From contig OZ020258.1 in assembly GCA_963971285.1 (NCBI GenBank), positions 15,517,390 to 15,581,389 of the forward strand: a stretch of 64,000 nt of DNA. Direction: 5' to 3'. The notes below the pieces were generated by a model. That model saw only the letters and a program-made list of their open reading frames with translations. It had not been told where the DNA came from and did not search any database. The position numbers and the translations under genes were made by a program. Numbering within the stretch: the first letter of the stretch is position 1; each line of letters opens with the position of its first letter. This document shows positions 1 to 10,599 of this stretch, in pieces. The stretch comes from Astropecten irregularis. Taxonomy: Eukaryota; Echinodermata; Asteroidea; Paxillosida; Astropectinidae.

Positions 1-3000
1 CATCTCTTAATCTACCATAAAGCATATTCCAGTGGTCGTGATACCAATAGGCTGGGCACGTAACAAACAAGCCACTTGGCACACAACGTGGAGATGCATG
101 AGCGGGTTTTTCAAAGTGTCGTGCACTAACCTGCCATAGATGAGCATGAAGTAGACGGTGTTGTCATGGTGTTATCGACTTGAATTGATGATGAGCTTGG
201 ATCATGACTTGAGTTTCCATGAAGGATTTCCTTGCTTTGGAGTTGCAAGTAAACGTATCAACCGTACTATCCTCAGTACTATATCAGGGCAGCATTAATA
301 TGCATGGCTGACGTCACGTGCGCGTTTGTGCGCGCGCGCGCGCCATATACTCCGACCACCACCCCCACCACCACACCAACGGGGGTTAAACCGCCCCTGA
401 TACACTACTATCCTCCATTTTGATAGTCATATCAAGGTCGTTCTTACCCAAGTAATTCATCTCGAAGTGCCAAACATTTACGATTTACAAAAGTTGTAAG
501 AAGAACGACAACTATGACACTTGATCGAGGATAACTTTTTTGAAAGTTGAATTTATGCGATAAATTGTCTTCATCTTCATGATTGACAGCTGATTGAGTT
601 AACGTACACATATCACTCTTCACAAAAGACAAAATAATACTCCTACAACGAAACAACACACACACAACAGACATTCAAACAAACGTGGTCGTTATTATGC
701 AGGGTGCTCAATCTATTACCCTGAGGAATTGAACAGTCTTAAGATGAAGAAACAAAGAATACAGATGAAAGAAAGATAAAGAGGAATAGATGGCAAGGAT
801 GAGGGGAGGCTGGTAGGGGAAAGGCTAGATTAAGATGGCGAATCTCTCGCTCTAATGCATGGCTCTGTTCCACTCAGGCACACACTTTTACGCTGTGTAT
901 TATGTACGCCAATCGCATGCAGCAAAGATCGTGCGATGAATCATCAATTGCTAGAAGTTGAGGATCCCATGGCCAGTGCTGGATCAGGTACGGCTAGTCA
1001 TTGCCATGTAGGCGATGTATCTTCTGATTAACAGAATGGATAAATTGCCGGAATAAATTACGACAGCGGTATAGGTGAATATGCTACCCGTGGCCTCAAA
1101 GCAACCCGATATGCCCGTTAATAAATTGTCATGCATTATGCGTGGTGGCAATATCAGTACAGGACTGTATATCAATAGTCAATTTGAAGTTTCAATCAAA
1201 TTAATTGTGGTTCTTGTGGATATCTCTGTCCCTATCTCTTTGATATGGCTAAATGATAACACAAAAATAGGGACAGTTTATGAATGCGATGGCAAGACCG
1301 ATTCCACGACAGGTTGAATGAAACATTTTACGCGTCATCTTTGTTATCTCATAAATACAGTTTATTTTTCAAATTTCAAACATTGATTTAAGTTCAATGT
1401 TTTACCTCGCCATATCTATCTCGCCATTTGTAAAATATCACCATTTCAACCAGAACAGACTCCCGCAGTGCAATGGAAGGTATATTCAACGGTCATGTAG
1501 CAGTGGAATGTTCCCCTTTGTGGGTGAAGTGACCAATGTCACAACAATAATTGATATTATACATATGGTTTGATAAACGTCACAACAAACCATGTATGCA
1601 CGTTCCATATTCATGATATGATTAGCGCCGAATGAACTTAGTGACACCTTCCAGCCGTATATACAAATGAAGCTAACTGACTTGAAGCAGCTGATTACTG
1701 AAGATAAGCTGAGACCTATCGTATCATCCAGCTGTGACAGGATCCAAAGAAATGTACACATTCATTTCATCAAAATCTGTGTTCACGTTTTTCTTTAAAG
1801 GGACAAATTGATTTCGATCCCGCTTTGAAATTAGCTGTTGGGTTTTTGGTAGAATACCGATACAATTCCAACCTTTCCCCTTATTTTATTTCCCATTAGT
1901 TTCTGTTTCGTTTTTTTGTCTCATTCCTCTATATAGCATACTTTCAATATTGACAATAACGCACTTAAACTGTTCATTAACATGACAATTTTGGACCTTT
2001 GAACCCAGGTTCTGCGTATAATCGTGCAACATTCCAACCACTGGTATGCAATCTTGTCTCAATTATACAGCGTCACTACGGGTGAGAATCTTTGACATTT
2101 AATGGCAATTAACTTCATATTATTCCGGCTCATCAAGATTGTCCTCCGTGAGACGGAGCACGGGTTATTGGAGATGCGTAGCCATTTTGGTCTTCTTCAA
2201 AGTAAATATTTCATGAGTTTGTATTTTGTTCTCTTATTCCCTGCAGATTCCAAGGTATTTTTGTACATCGAAAACAACCAAGTAACAGCGTGTGTTGAAT
2301 AAACCCAATTCTTCATAATTCAAACTGCATTTAAGCTTCAATAGTTTAACTGCGACATTAAGAGCGCCATTTCTGTTTATCATGCAAGATTTTTTATTTG
2401 AAAAGGAAATGTATTTCAATTTATCTAGTCTCCGAAAGTTAACGTTATTGTATAATCACTCCATTCTCGTTTCATTGCAATTCATTTTGCAACGGGGTCC
2501 TATTTGTTACGAAATACTTTCATTTATTGATAAACTTAATTTGCATCGAATTAAGTATATAGTTTTGTGTATGTAAATCTATTATATATAAGCTTACTAC
2601 AAGGCTATCATAGCAAATAGAAATAATGTCGCTAGCATATATTGATTGCTATAAGAATGTATGCAATGAATATTTCTGATTGCTTGTTGTGTAGTATTCT
2701 TACTGCTTTCCCTACCTGAGGCACGAAATGAAGAAACCTCTTTCACTCCCACGCCCTTGTTCATTCTGCAGAGTGTGCCGGCACTTAGCGTGCCGGTCCA
2801 GAGCAGTACGCGCCAAAACAAGATTTTCAGCTGTTCTCGTAATTGAAGCACGAGGCCAGAGGAGGAATAGGGCACAATCAGGTAAAAATAGATGGCAAGC
2901 AGGCTGTGTATAATGCTTATGCATTTGCCTTCAACCAGTTCTACACACTTACAAGGGTTCCCCCATTAAGCTGTACTGTAAAGACAGCATATTATTTGTG

Positions 3001-3200
3001 CGTGTATTTCAAGTTCACAACTACGAAAATTGTTTAGTTGCTCACGATATTGGCTGAAAGGTAGCGACGTTCTGACTGAAGACTGCTAGCCTTTATCGGA
3101 CTGTTGAAAGACACTTGCGTGGTCACTTTTCATACAATGTGATTGGTTTTGGTTGTTACTTCTTGCCCTATCTATCAAGATGTCTGGAGCAGAGCCGTCC
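1..3200. other. No recognisable gene; CRE/E-box overlap and GC dinucleotide run
   Basis: I see no convincing coding exon here. Short open frames are present on both strands but none resembles a known family. At 309-320 a perfect CRE-type palindrome TGACGTCA overlaps an E-box CACGTG. It is followed at 328-343 by an alternating CG run and then CCACC-rich sequence. This could be a promoter-proximal or simple-sequence patch, but no attached gene is visible. Confidence 0.4.
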
Positions 3201-3207
3201 ACTCAGC

Positions 3208-3426
3208 ATGGTCTCCAATTGTTACATCCAGTTCTTAGTGTTCACTGCGATCCTTGATTTACACACAACGTGGGCAATTAAGGCACGCGGTGAATGCCAA
3301 GAGCCTGGAAACCATACACATCGTTCATCAATAGCTGACGCATCAACGCCAAAAGTCACCTCTTCTACACCATTCTGCATGGAATCCAAGGAATTGAAAG
3401 ATGTGGTGTCTCGTTTACAAACCTGA
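3208..3426 (+). CDS. Candidate small secreted peptide ORF, 72 aa, unrecognised
   Basis: I do not recognise this ORF. The ATG at 3208 opens 72 codons. The first 23 or so residues are hydrophobic (MVSNCYIQFLVFTAILD and on), which looks like a signal peptide, and the rest is hydrophilic with two cysteines (GECQEPGN and FCMESKEL). An AATAAA polyadenylation-type signal occurs about 75 bp after the stop, near 3500. The same frame is open upstream to 3115 without an ATG, so this could instead be a 3' terminal exon. There is no homology evidence, and an ORF of this length can arise by chance in AT-rich DNA. Confidence 0.22.
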   Translation: MVSNCYIQFLVFTAILDLHTTWAIKARGECQEPGNHTHRSSIADASTPKVTSSTPFCMESKELKDVVSRLQT

Positions 3427-3509
3427 CATGATGGTGTCTAACATCATAATGACTGAACCATTGAAAATAGTTCTATATCCTTATCGTCTTTTTTGTCTGA
3501 ATAAAGATG

Positions 3510-4025
3510 ATTTGCAATGATCGCTAAATGTTTATTAGATGTACATGTACCGGTACATTATGCATTGACGTGCTCAATAAAAATTATATTTAAAATATAA
3601 CAAGAAAAACTAGGACATGATGTATAAGATTTCAAAGAATAAATGTTATTAAAGAATACAAAACATGGATTTGTCATTAACGAGGAAATAATATACCGTT
3701 GGGACTACCCCTTGTATAGAATATCCTGTAATCTACCGTACTTAATTTGTATCCTAAATCTTTGTCTACTTTCAAAGGTAAAATTTACAAATTATAAGCA
3801 CTTCAAAAGAATATCTTACTTTAATTGAATAAACTACCGTATAATAGAACAAATCATGTGGCAGGTACTTTGTGACGTTTTAATATATTTGTGTACCATG
3901 TTTGAAGATGACATACCTTGCAGACCGTATACAAAATACATGCAGTATTTGTGGTATAGCATGAGCAAACAGCGCTGCCTTGAATGGTTTTTCTTTACTT
4001 GTAAGAACCATATTCATATGAGAGA
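3510..4025. other. AT-rich spacer, nothing recognised
   Basis: This AT-rich sequence has no coding, RNA or repeat signature that I can support. Confidence 0.4.
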
Positions 4026-4406
4026 TTAAAGGCATACATACAGGATTGGTAAAGGAGACAGAACAGCTGTAGACTGTTCATTATATTATTATCATGTAAT
4101 AAAATCAAACTTGTGAAAACCAGCAAACAAACAGCTTAATAAACCAGATCAAGTCATCATCGGAATCTGTAGAAAACAATGAAAAACGCTCACGGTATTT
4201 TCAAATCCATTCACAGGAGTTTTGATCTTACCCTGAGATCAAAACTGCTTTCGGTCGTTGTTTTACTCATTTCTGGATAAATACAGCATTTAAGATATTT
4301 TAACGGTATGTTTCTTCCATTACCATTTTTATATCCTGAATTGCCTGAAAGTAAATCTGTGCACATTTTTGTTTGGGTATGTTGCCAATCCTGTACTGAT
4401 CTTTAA
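4026..4406 (-). mobile_element. MITE family B, full length, reverse orientation
   Basis: The copy starts with TTAAAGGCATACATACAGG and ends with CCAATCCTGTACTGATCTTTAA, an imperfect terminal inverted repeat. Between them it keeps the family's central palindrome (TTTTGATCTTACC...GAGATCAAAA) and the stretch with GGTATGTTTCTTCCATTACC that all copies share. It has no coding capacity. It is the most diverged full-length B copy in the window. Confidence 0.75.
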
Positions 4407-4720
4407 ATAATACAAGGAATAATAGAACAATATGTTTGTACACATGCAAGGTTATAGTCCATGGTTCATGTTCATATGAAGCAAGCTGTGTACGACATCT
4501 ACTTCACTGTTGCAAACCAATGTGGAAACCTGCATGCTTCCCATGAAAGATTGTGTTTAGGAAAATAAAACTACAAACAATTGAATATGAAATCCTGTTT
4601 AAATTCTAAAACAATGTTATGCCCATTTTCATACTTTTTCTAAAAATTGTTAGTTCTAAGCCAACAGATTTTAAATTTAGATTTTTTGGGGATAAACGCG
4701 ATATTAAAACCAAATGTGTA

Positions 4721-5283
4721 AACAGCGGCAACGACAATGACAACAACGGCAACAGTAATGACAACAACAACAATGACAACGGCAATAACAACGACCGTGA
4801 ATGACAATGACAATGACAATGACAATGACAATGACAACGGCAACAATAACTGCAACAACAACAACGACCGTGAATGACAATGACAATGACAACGGCAACA
4901 ATAACGGCAACAACAATGACAACGGCAACAACATAGACCGTGGATGACAATGACAATGACAACGGCAACAATAACGGCAACAACAATGACAACGGCAACA
5001 ACAACGACAACAACAATGACAACGGCAAAAACAACGACCGTGAATGACAATGACAATGACAACAACAACGGCAACAATAACTGCAACAACAACAACGACC
5101 GTGAATGACAATGACAATGACAACGGCAACAATAACGGCAACAACAATGACAACGGCAACAACATAGACCGTGGATGACAATGACAATGACAACGGCAAC
5201 AAACAACAACGACAACAACAATGACAACGGCAACAACAACGACCGTGAATGACAATGACAATGACAACGATAACAATAATGAT
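4721..5283. repeat. GAC/AAC-type microsatellite array with higher-order structure
   Basis: This array of about 560 bp is made almost entirely of GACAAT, GACAAC, GGCAAC and AACAAC units on the plus strand. Punctuating words such as GACCGTGAATGACAATGAC recur near 4793, 4868, 5037, 5098 and 5240, with GACCGTGGATG variants near 4935 and 5167. A block of about 120 bp beginning near 4839 recurs almost exactly about 231 bp later, so the array grew by segmental duplication as well as by slippage. Long open frames on the minus strand here are by-products of the trinucleotide and hexanucleotide periodicity and should not be read as proteins. Confidence 0.9.
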
Positions 5284-5504
5284 AGCTATTGATACCAACG
5301 CAGGATACATGAATGTTCCTACACGGTTTGATCATACCTTGTAGTAGTCCAGATCTATCGACTTATATGACAACAATAATTGTCAAATCAACATACTATC
5401 CCTAACGGTGGTAACTTTGACATTGTCTGTTGTGTAATGTATTCATATTCCTGTGTCACATTCTCGTCTATTCCATTTCCCTCCCTTTCCTTTATTCGAA
5501 AATG

Positions 5505-5766
5505 AACAAAGACAGTCCGTCTGAAGCGAGATTCGAACCAGCGACCCCTGGGATACCATGAAACAATTCAGAGTGATTTGTTTCATGGCCTCTAACTGAT
5601 AATTGACCATTAGGGACACCGTCAACATAGGGCTGGATAGCTCAGTTGGTAAGAGTGCCGGTACGGCATTCCAGATGTCGCTGGTTCGAATCACGCTCGA
5701 CAATGTTTTTGATTACTTTTCAATGACATATAATTAATCCAGTCAGTTTCCCTTGTGGTTATTTGA
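5505..5766. mobile_element. tRNA-like foldback element (family D), copy 1
   Basis: Two tRNA-like sequences face each other. On the minus strand a B-box-like GATTCGAACC lies at about 5530. On the plus strand, at 5631-5702, there is an A-box-like TAGCTCAGTTGGTAAGAG and a B-box-like GGTTCGAATCA. The element ends with CAGTCAGTTTCCCTTGTGG and TTATTTGAT, which recurs at 47375, 49480 (inverted) and 58039 (inverted). The left terminal repeat is not visible here. The T stem is imperfect, so a working tRNA is unlikely. Confidence 0.6.
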
Positions 5767-5789
5767 TAATTCGTTTTTATCCATTACAA

Positions 5790-7215
5790 ATCTTCCGAAC
5801 ATAAACCTTTCTAGAGCGTCTTTCCTACGTAATATTTTTTATTTTTCCTTTAACAGGTTTGTCTAAAATATTTAATATCAATTGTGTTCTCTTCCCCTTT
5901 TCACATCATTGCCTTCTGTTTGCTGCGTTGTTGTGCCTGTGATAGTTGGCTTGTGAGTAACCCGACAGGACTCCATTTCCTTTTCCCCTATCCAAAGAGG
6001 GCGTTCGTTGTATTGCATGTAAAAAATAGTTCCGTTATAATATAACACATTTCAGTTTACTCAGGTAAGACGTGTTTATCACGTAGCATTTTTGAATACA
6101 ATTTGAACGAGAAAATTCACAACTCAAATGCTAATGATCATTCCTTGAAAATGAAACAAATTGAGGTTCAGTATAGAGCTGTATCCCTTGCTGTATTATT
6201 ATTTGACACAGATAGTCAGACCTACTATTTGAAAGGTGCTTAATGTATCGATCTTAGAAGACTCCTGGCCTTAATTATTCATGCGAGGTTTTTACTTTGT
6301 ACCAACACATCGTGTCATTCCCCATCATGTAGTCCACGGTATATGCAGTTCCTCACGCCACCAAATTGAATCGTTCCATGTTGTCTTGAGTTTATCTCCA
6401 GTATCGACAAATCGAAATGTCTATTTCAACCAAGCGCTCCAACCAAAACCCAGCTTACTCATGCCGGCCTTTTCTATTAAAACAAAACAAGGTGGCAGTG
6501 CACTCAACTTGATGTCGTAGTGCATAATTCCGACCGAGGTCTTAAAAGCCAGCGCATGCCCATCTTTGCCCGTCTTTCGTCTTCTGAAACACGCCTTGGT
6601 CCTCTCATATTTCCGCACCAATCGATCGTCTTGGCAGAGCTGAAGGGAGCGGCTGTGGGTAAATGATAAGATTGTGAGAGCGCGGAAGGCATCTTGTGGA
6701 GTAAATGGGAAAAATTGAGTTGTGGACGCCAGACACATTTCCCTTAATGTACCGGAAGTAGGGACCTACGTTCCCCTGTACGTCCCCGCGTGGCACGGCA
6801 CGTTTCAACAGGCACGGACCGCTTGCTTTCCCGCTCCCTCCGTGCTGAGTGCCGTATACATCCAATCGATAGGTTTGCAGGTCGATGAGCAAATTTTTTT
6901 GGGGAGCAGAGGAGGAAAAGCGAGGTGACAAGATATGCAGCTCGCATTGGATGGAATCAGGGATAGTATCCGGTTTACACATTTAGTGATTGGGTCAATG
7001 CCCAAAGTACGCTCTTTCACTCAATTGTGAAGTGGGTGCCAACCCCGAATAAACAACCCAATAAAAAGAAAATATAAGTGAATCACAATCCCCAGCCTAA
7101 TACCCCCCAAGCCCATTGCATATCCACCGTTATCATATTCAAACAGAAATGGTTGGAGATTAAACATAAACATGACGAAGAAAATTCAAGGACAATTTCA
7201 CCAAGATTTTTTGGT
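5790..7215. other. No recognised gene; GC-richer island at about 6590-6960
   Basis: Most of this stretch has no signature. Between about 6590 and 6960 the base composition rises clearly in GC and several overlapping open frames appear in both directions. None looks like a known protein, and they shadow each other. The island could be a promoter or first exon of an unseen gene, or an old element. Confidence 0.35.
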
Positions 7216-7220
7216 AGTTG

Positions 7221-7253
7221 CCTGTCTGTCTGTCTGTCTGTTTGTTTGTTTGC
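7221..7253. repeat. (CTGT)n/(TTTG)n microsatellite
   Basis: About five CTGT units pass into TTTG units on the plus strand. This is a simple tetranucleotide repeat with no further signal. Confidence 0.85.
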
Positions 7254-7399
7254 TTCTCTTTTTTAGGTTGGAAATAGAGACCCTCACCTTTTCGAGAGAC
7301 ATCGCTGTGAAAATATTATTTGCGTTCTAAAGTGTCAAATATCCAATGTTTCGTTTCCCCTTTTGGGGAAATTAACTCAATTAAACAGGCTTTTCCAAA

Positions 7400-7577
7400 G
7401 CTTGGCTCCGGCTCCGGCTCCGACTCCATTTCGTGAATCCATTCTAATGTAACGGATATCAAAATAGAGGCTTTTGGCTGCTGTTCGGATGTAGATACTC
7501 TCTTTTGAACAAGAAAACAGGGCTTGAGATTCAATGGAAAACCACAACCTATATTTTCAGCATAATTATGAATGATA

Positions 7578-7626
<49 letters not shown>

Positions 7627-7630
7627 GGTT
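7400..7630. mobile_element. MITE family C, copy 1, with expanded GGAGCC end
   Basis: The left end reads CTTGGCTCCGGCTCCGGCTCC. The right end is its inverted counterpart expanded into about eight GGAGCC hexamers at 7577-7627. The interior is homologous to the reverse complement of 55885-56102: both contain GTAGATACTCT, GAACAAGAAAAC and a stretch close to CCACAACCTATATTTTCAGC. A frame open across 7316-7720 on the minus strand contains a run of Gly-Ser pairs, but it is only the translation of the hexamer array and I do not call it a gene. Confidence 0.7.
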
Positions 7631-7639
7631 TAGAAAAAG

Positions 7640-9530
7640 TCCCCCGGTCCACCGAATACACAGCACATTTAAATACAGGTTTGAGTAAAGAATAGATAAA
7701 AGAATTAATGGATACATCAAGCAATTATTGTAAAAAAAAACAAACTCACCTCCAATTTATTTTGCTAAAACATTTATCTCGAACCTTACTCTTAAAATAA
7801 TTACATTTTGCTGGTGATCAACGTTCATACAAGTCCCAGTAGCTGTCGTTTGCGAAGTCTGAAGGGTTCAACATTCTCCAAGTTCTGAAGTCTATCGACT
7901 CACAACCATCTTAAATATTAAACCCAGAGAGACAAAGTAAACTGAGTGCTAAGACCCTATGCCTGCCACAGCCTCGGATACTTCATAGATTTGTGAAACC
8001 CATACCAGAGCAGAATCTAAATGTCCAGGCGTTTTCAAAGGGGAACAAATCCGAGGAAACAGGAATAAACTCTGGAGACAGATCGGTAGAATCTGCCCTC
8101 ATCACCTTGGTCATTTTACCCAAGAACCCATTATGATGATAATGCCAGTTGCATCCAACTCTCGAGTTTTAATTATTAAAGATGGAAGGGACTGACATTT
8201 CAGTCCCAGAAGGATCTTTAAGAACGGCTGAATAAAAGAAGCAGGAAAACAGACGAATGAGAGTGATTGTCAAGTCATCTTCAGCAGACTGACCTGAGAA
8301 ACAAACGTGTTAGATAGAGTGATACAGTAGGACTACTGTCAATGAAAGGGGGACGATGGGTGTGTGCATAGCAAAGATTCAAACTTGAATGATTAAAGAT
8401 GAATACATTCTTAATCTAGTATATAATAATGTATAGGCGTCGGGACAACCTCTACCTTTTAACAGTTTTTGTCCAAAATCATGTAATTGTGGACAAAAAG
8501 TGACCGCCAAACACTTAATAGGCCAAAGATCATCCATAAAATAATACATACATCAAAGTGGACCCTCGGGATAACTGAAGGGCTGATGACCCATTGTATT
8601 AAGATGGTTAATCGTGCCGATACTGAACATTTACAACAAAGACATGGCAGTAAAATGTTGCAAACATTTTCCCTAAACGAATAATTGAGCAATTTTCACG
8701 CTTGCGTAGTGTGCTGAAGACATTTGTCTTTGTGTTTTCATCTAAAAAATGGGACAGTGGGCTCAATTCACAGGTTTGCTCTTTCTTTTGTTTGGTTTTC
8801 TTTCCCCTGATTTCTTTTTTTTTCATTTGCTGTTCCCCATGTGACGCCTATTGCTAGGGCCTCATGACTTGTTCCAGGGATCTGACAAACTTCTCCGAAG
8901 AATATGAGGGAGTGTGGGGTCCGTTTGCAAGCTAGGAAGAGTGTGTTTCGGTATAGGGACTCCAACATAAATTCTGCCATATATTAAATTGGCTAAGGTT
9001 TCTCTTCAATATTTTCTAATTTGTTTTTATAGAAATGTTCAATTTCGACAAAGGAACACAAATCGGAGGGAATGGATTTCCGAGGACATATCAAATGTTT
9101 CATTTGTCGCTTCAGAAAGAACTGTCAGTCATGTAAGTCTTGCAACAATCATGCACCTAATCCGACCATGGTTAACATGAACAGCGCAGGCATTGCCATT
9201 GTAGTGGATTGGCGAGTATGTTATTATTATGATTATGATTTTTATTCATTCATATCTTACCATCATCAGCATGGAACTAGGATCTTGTAGCTTCGGAGAA
9301 AGTTCATCATAGATGTCATCATCCCACCAGAATCCTATTGGATCGAACACGTTTTTTACTCATGGGTACTCAAAACATTGAGTATTTATTCTCAGTGCTA
9401 ATACATGCAGATGGACTTTCAATTAAATAAAATATTCCAATTCGTTTAATTCTACTTTAACAGTCATCAGCACAAACTGACCCTTCATTCAAGCCAGTCT
9501 TGTCTGTAACTTGGTGAATGCGTACACAAT
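7640..9530. other. No recognised gene; short hairpin near 8190
   Basis: No coding or repeat family is recognised. A short near-perfect inverted repeat, GGGACTGACATTTCAGTCCC, lies at about 8188-8207. The open frame around 9072 contains several Cys residues (CFICRFRKNCQSCKSC), but nothing else supports it as an exon. Confidence 0.35.
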
Positions 9531-9539
9531 GATGTTCAT

Positions 9540-9668
9540 GGGCGTAGATCACGGGGGGTTAGGTTTTCACTTTTTATATATATTAAAAATGATTTTGTGC
9601 ACTCACGTATATGGAAGACCCAGATACAAGATCACCCCCCCCCCCCCAGATCTGAGGACGTGTCTACA
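9540..9668 (+). mobile_element. Short repeat family E, copy 1 (GGCGTAGATCACGGGG type)
   Basis: The sequence begins GGCGTAGATCACGGGGG and ends with CCCCCAGATCTGAGGACGTG TCTAC. It matches 54352-54650 over both ends and the shared centre (TTTTGTGCAC, CGTATATGGAAG). The ends share GTAGA and CACG in inverted orientation, so it is probably a small DNA transposon derivative. The C run near 9642 is about 13 bases. Confidence 0.55.
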
Positions 9669-10215
9669 CAACTGATGATGTTTGATGTTTTTACCAAAAA
9701 TGCATGTCTATATTATCTAACCGGAAAATAATTTCGATTTTAATTTATCGTGATTTATAAATAAAACATTATTCTACTTAAAAGGCACTATCAGTGTGTC
9801 CCCCCAAAAACCCCGCAACAATTTGTGTCGAGAACCATTATTTTAAAATTAAACTATTTTTCAATTCAAGATTCAGGTGTATGATACAACCATATCTTGG
9901 CTATCAGCATGTAGAATTTGAGCAAAATTTGACTGAAATTGTTGGAAAAAACTAAGACTGAATTACCCAACCTCAAAACCCGATTGTCACCTTTCTTTCA
10001 TACACATTATGTGGGTATTGACCACTTATTCTAGAATACAGCAAATTTGTTTTTAAAGGGTACTCTTTCAATTTGCCATATTTACGTAAATTTCAGCCCT
10101 ATTTTGATTAAATTCTACATGGTAATAGCCAATACATAAATACATCATATACCTGAATCTTGAAGTGATAAACAGTTTAATTTTAACATAATGGTTGCCG
10201 ACAAAGTGTTGTTTT

Positions 10216-10574
10216 TTAAGGGGGCACGCTGTAGTATACAGAAACAGACATTTTCACTGATTTGCCCATAACTGACAGGAATATGAAGATGGTGATGGTA
10301 GAAACATACCGTTAAAAATTCTTCCTAAAATGCTGTATTTATCCAGAAAAGAGTAAAACAAATGACCAAAACCAATTCTGATCTTCTAAAGATAAGAAAT
10401 AACGGTGAAATGACATAAGAAATACAGTGGCTGTTTTTTGCTGTTTTCTCTAAAAGTGGGCACCGTATGGGACTTTAAGAGAGGACTGTTACTGTATCTT
10501 TCTTGATTATGTTTGCCCATGTATCTGTATTTCTTTGACAAAAACAAAGTATGATATTATGATATTACCTTTAA
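10216..10574 (+). mobile_element. MITE family A, copy 1
   Basis: The left terminus is degraded (GTAGTATACAGAAACAGAC), but the interior matches the family: GATGGTGATGGTAGAAACAT, TGCTGTATTTATCCAGAAAA, and the central TTTTGATCTTTTAAAGATC-like palindrome. The right end is intact, ending AGTATGATATTATGATATTACCTTTAA with a short local duplication. It has no coding capacity. Confidence 0.75.
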
Positions 10575-10599
10575 AATGTTCGCCGGTTTTAAAAAGATA

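Noticed and set aside
4606-5335. Long overlapping minus-strand open frames rich in Cys, His, Val and Leu
   Set aside because: They are translations of the GAC/AAC repeat array in all three phases and have no non-repetitive domain.
5631-5702. Functional tRNA gene
   Set aside because: The A and B boxes are present, but the T stem mispairs and the unit is part of an inverted repeat family found four times.
6421-7020. Several overlapping frames in the GC-richer island as a gene
   Set aside because: They overlap each other on both strands, as expected from higher GC content alone, and none has a recognisable domain.
7316-7720. 134-codon minus-strand frame with a Gly-Ser run
   Set aside because: It spans a MITE and its GGAGCC expansion; the related copy at 56 kb does not preserve the frame over its length.
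8989-9290. Cys-rich frame as a zinc-finger exon
   Set aside because: The Cys spacing fits no zinc-finger pattern, and splice sites and neighbouring exons are lacking.
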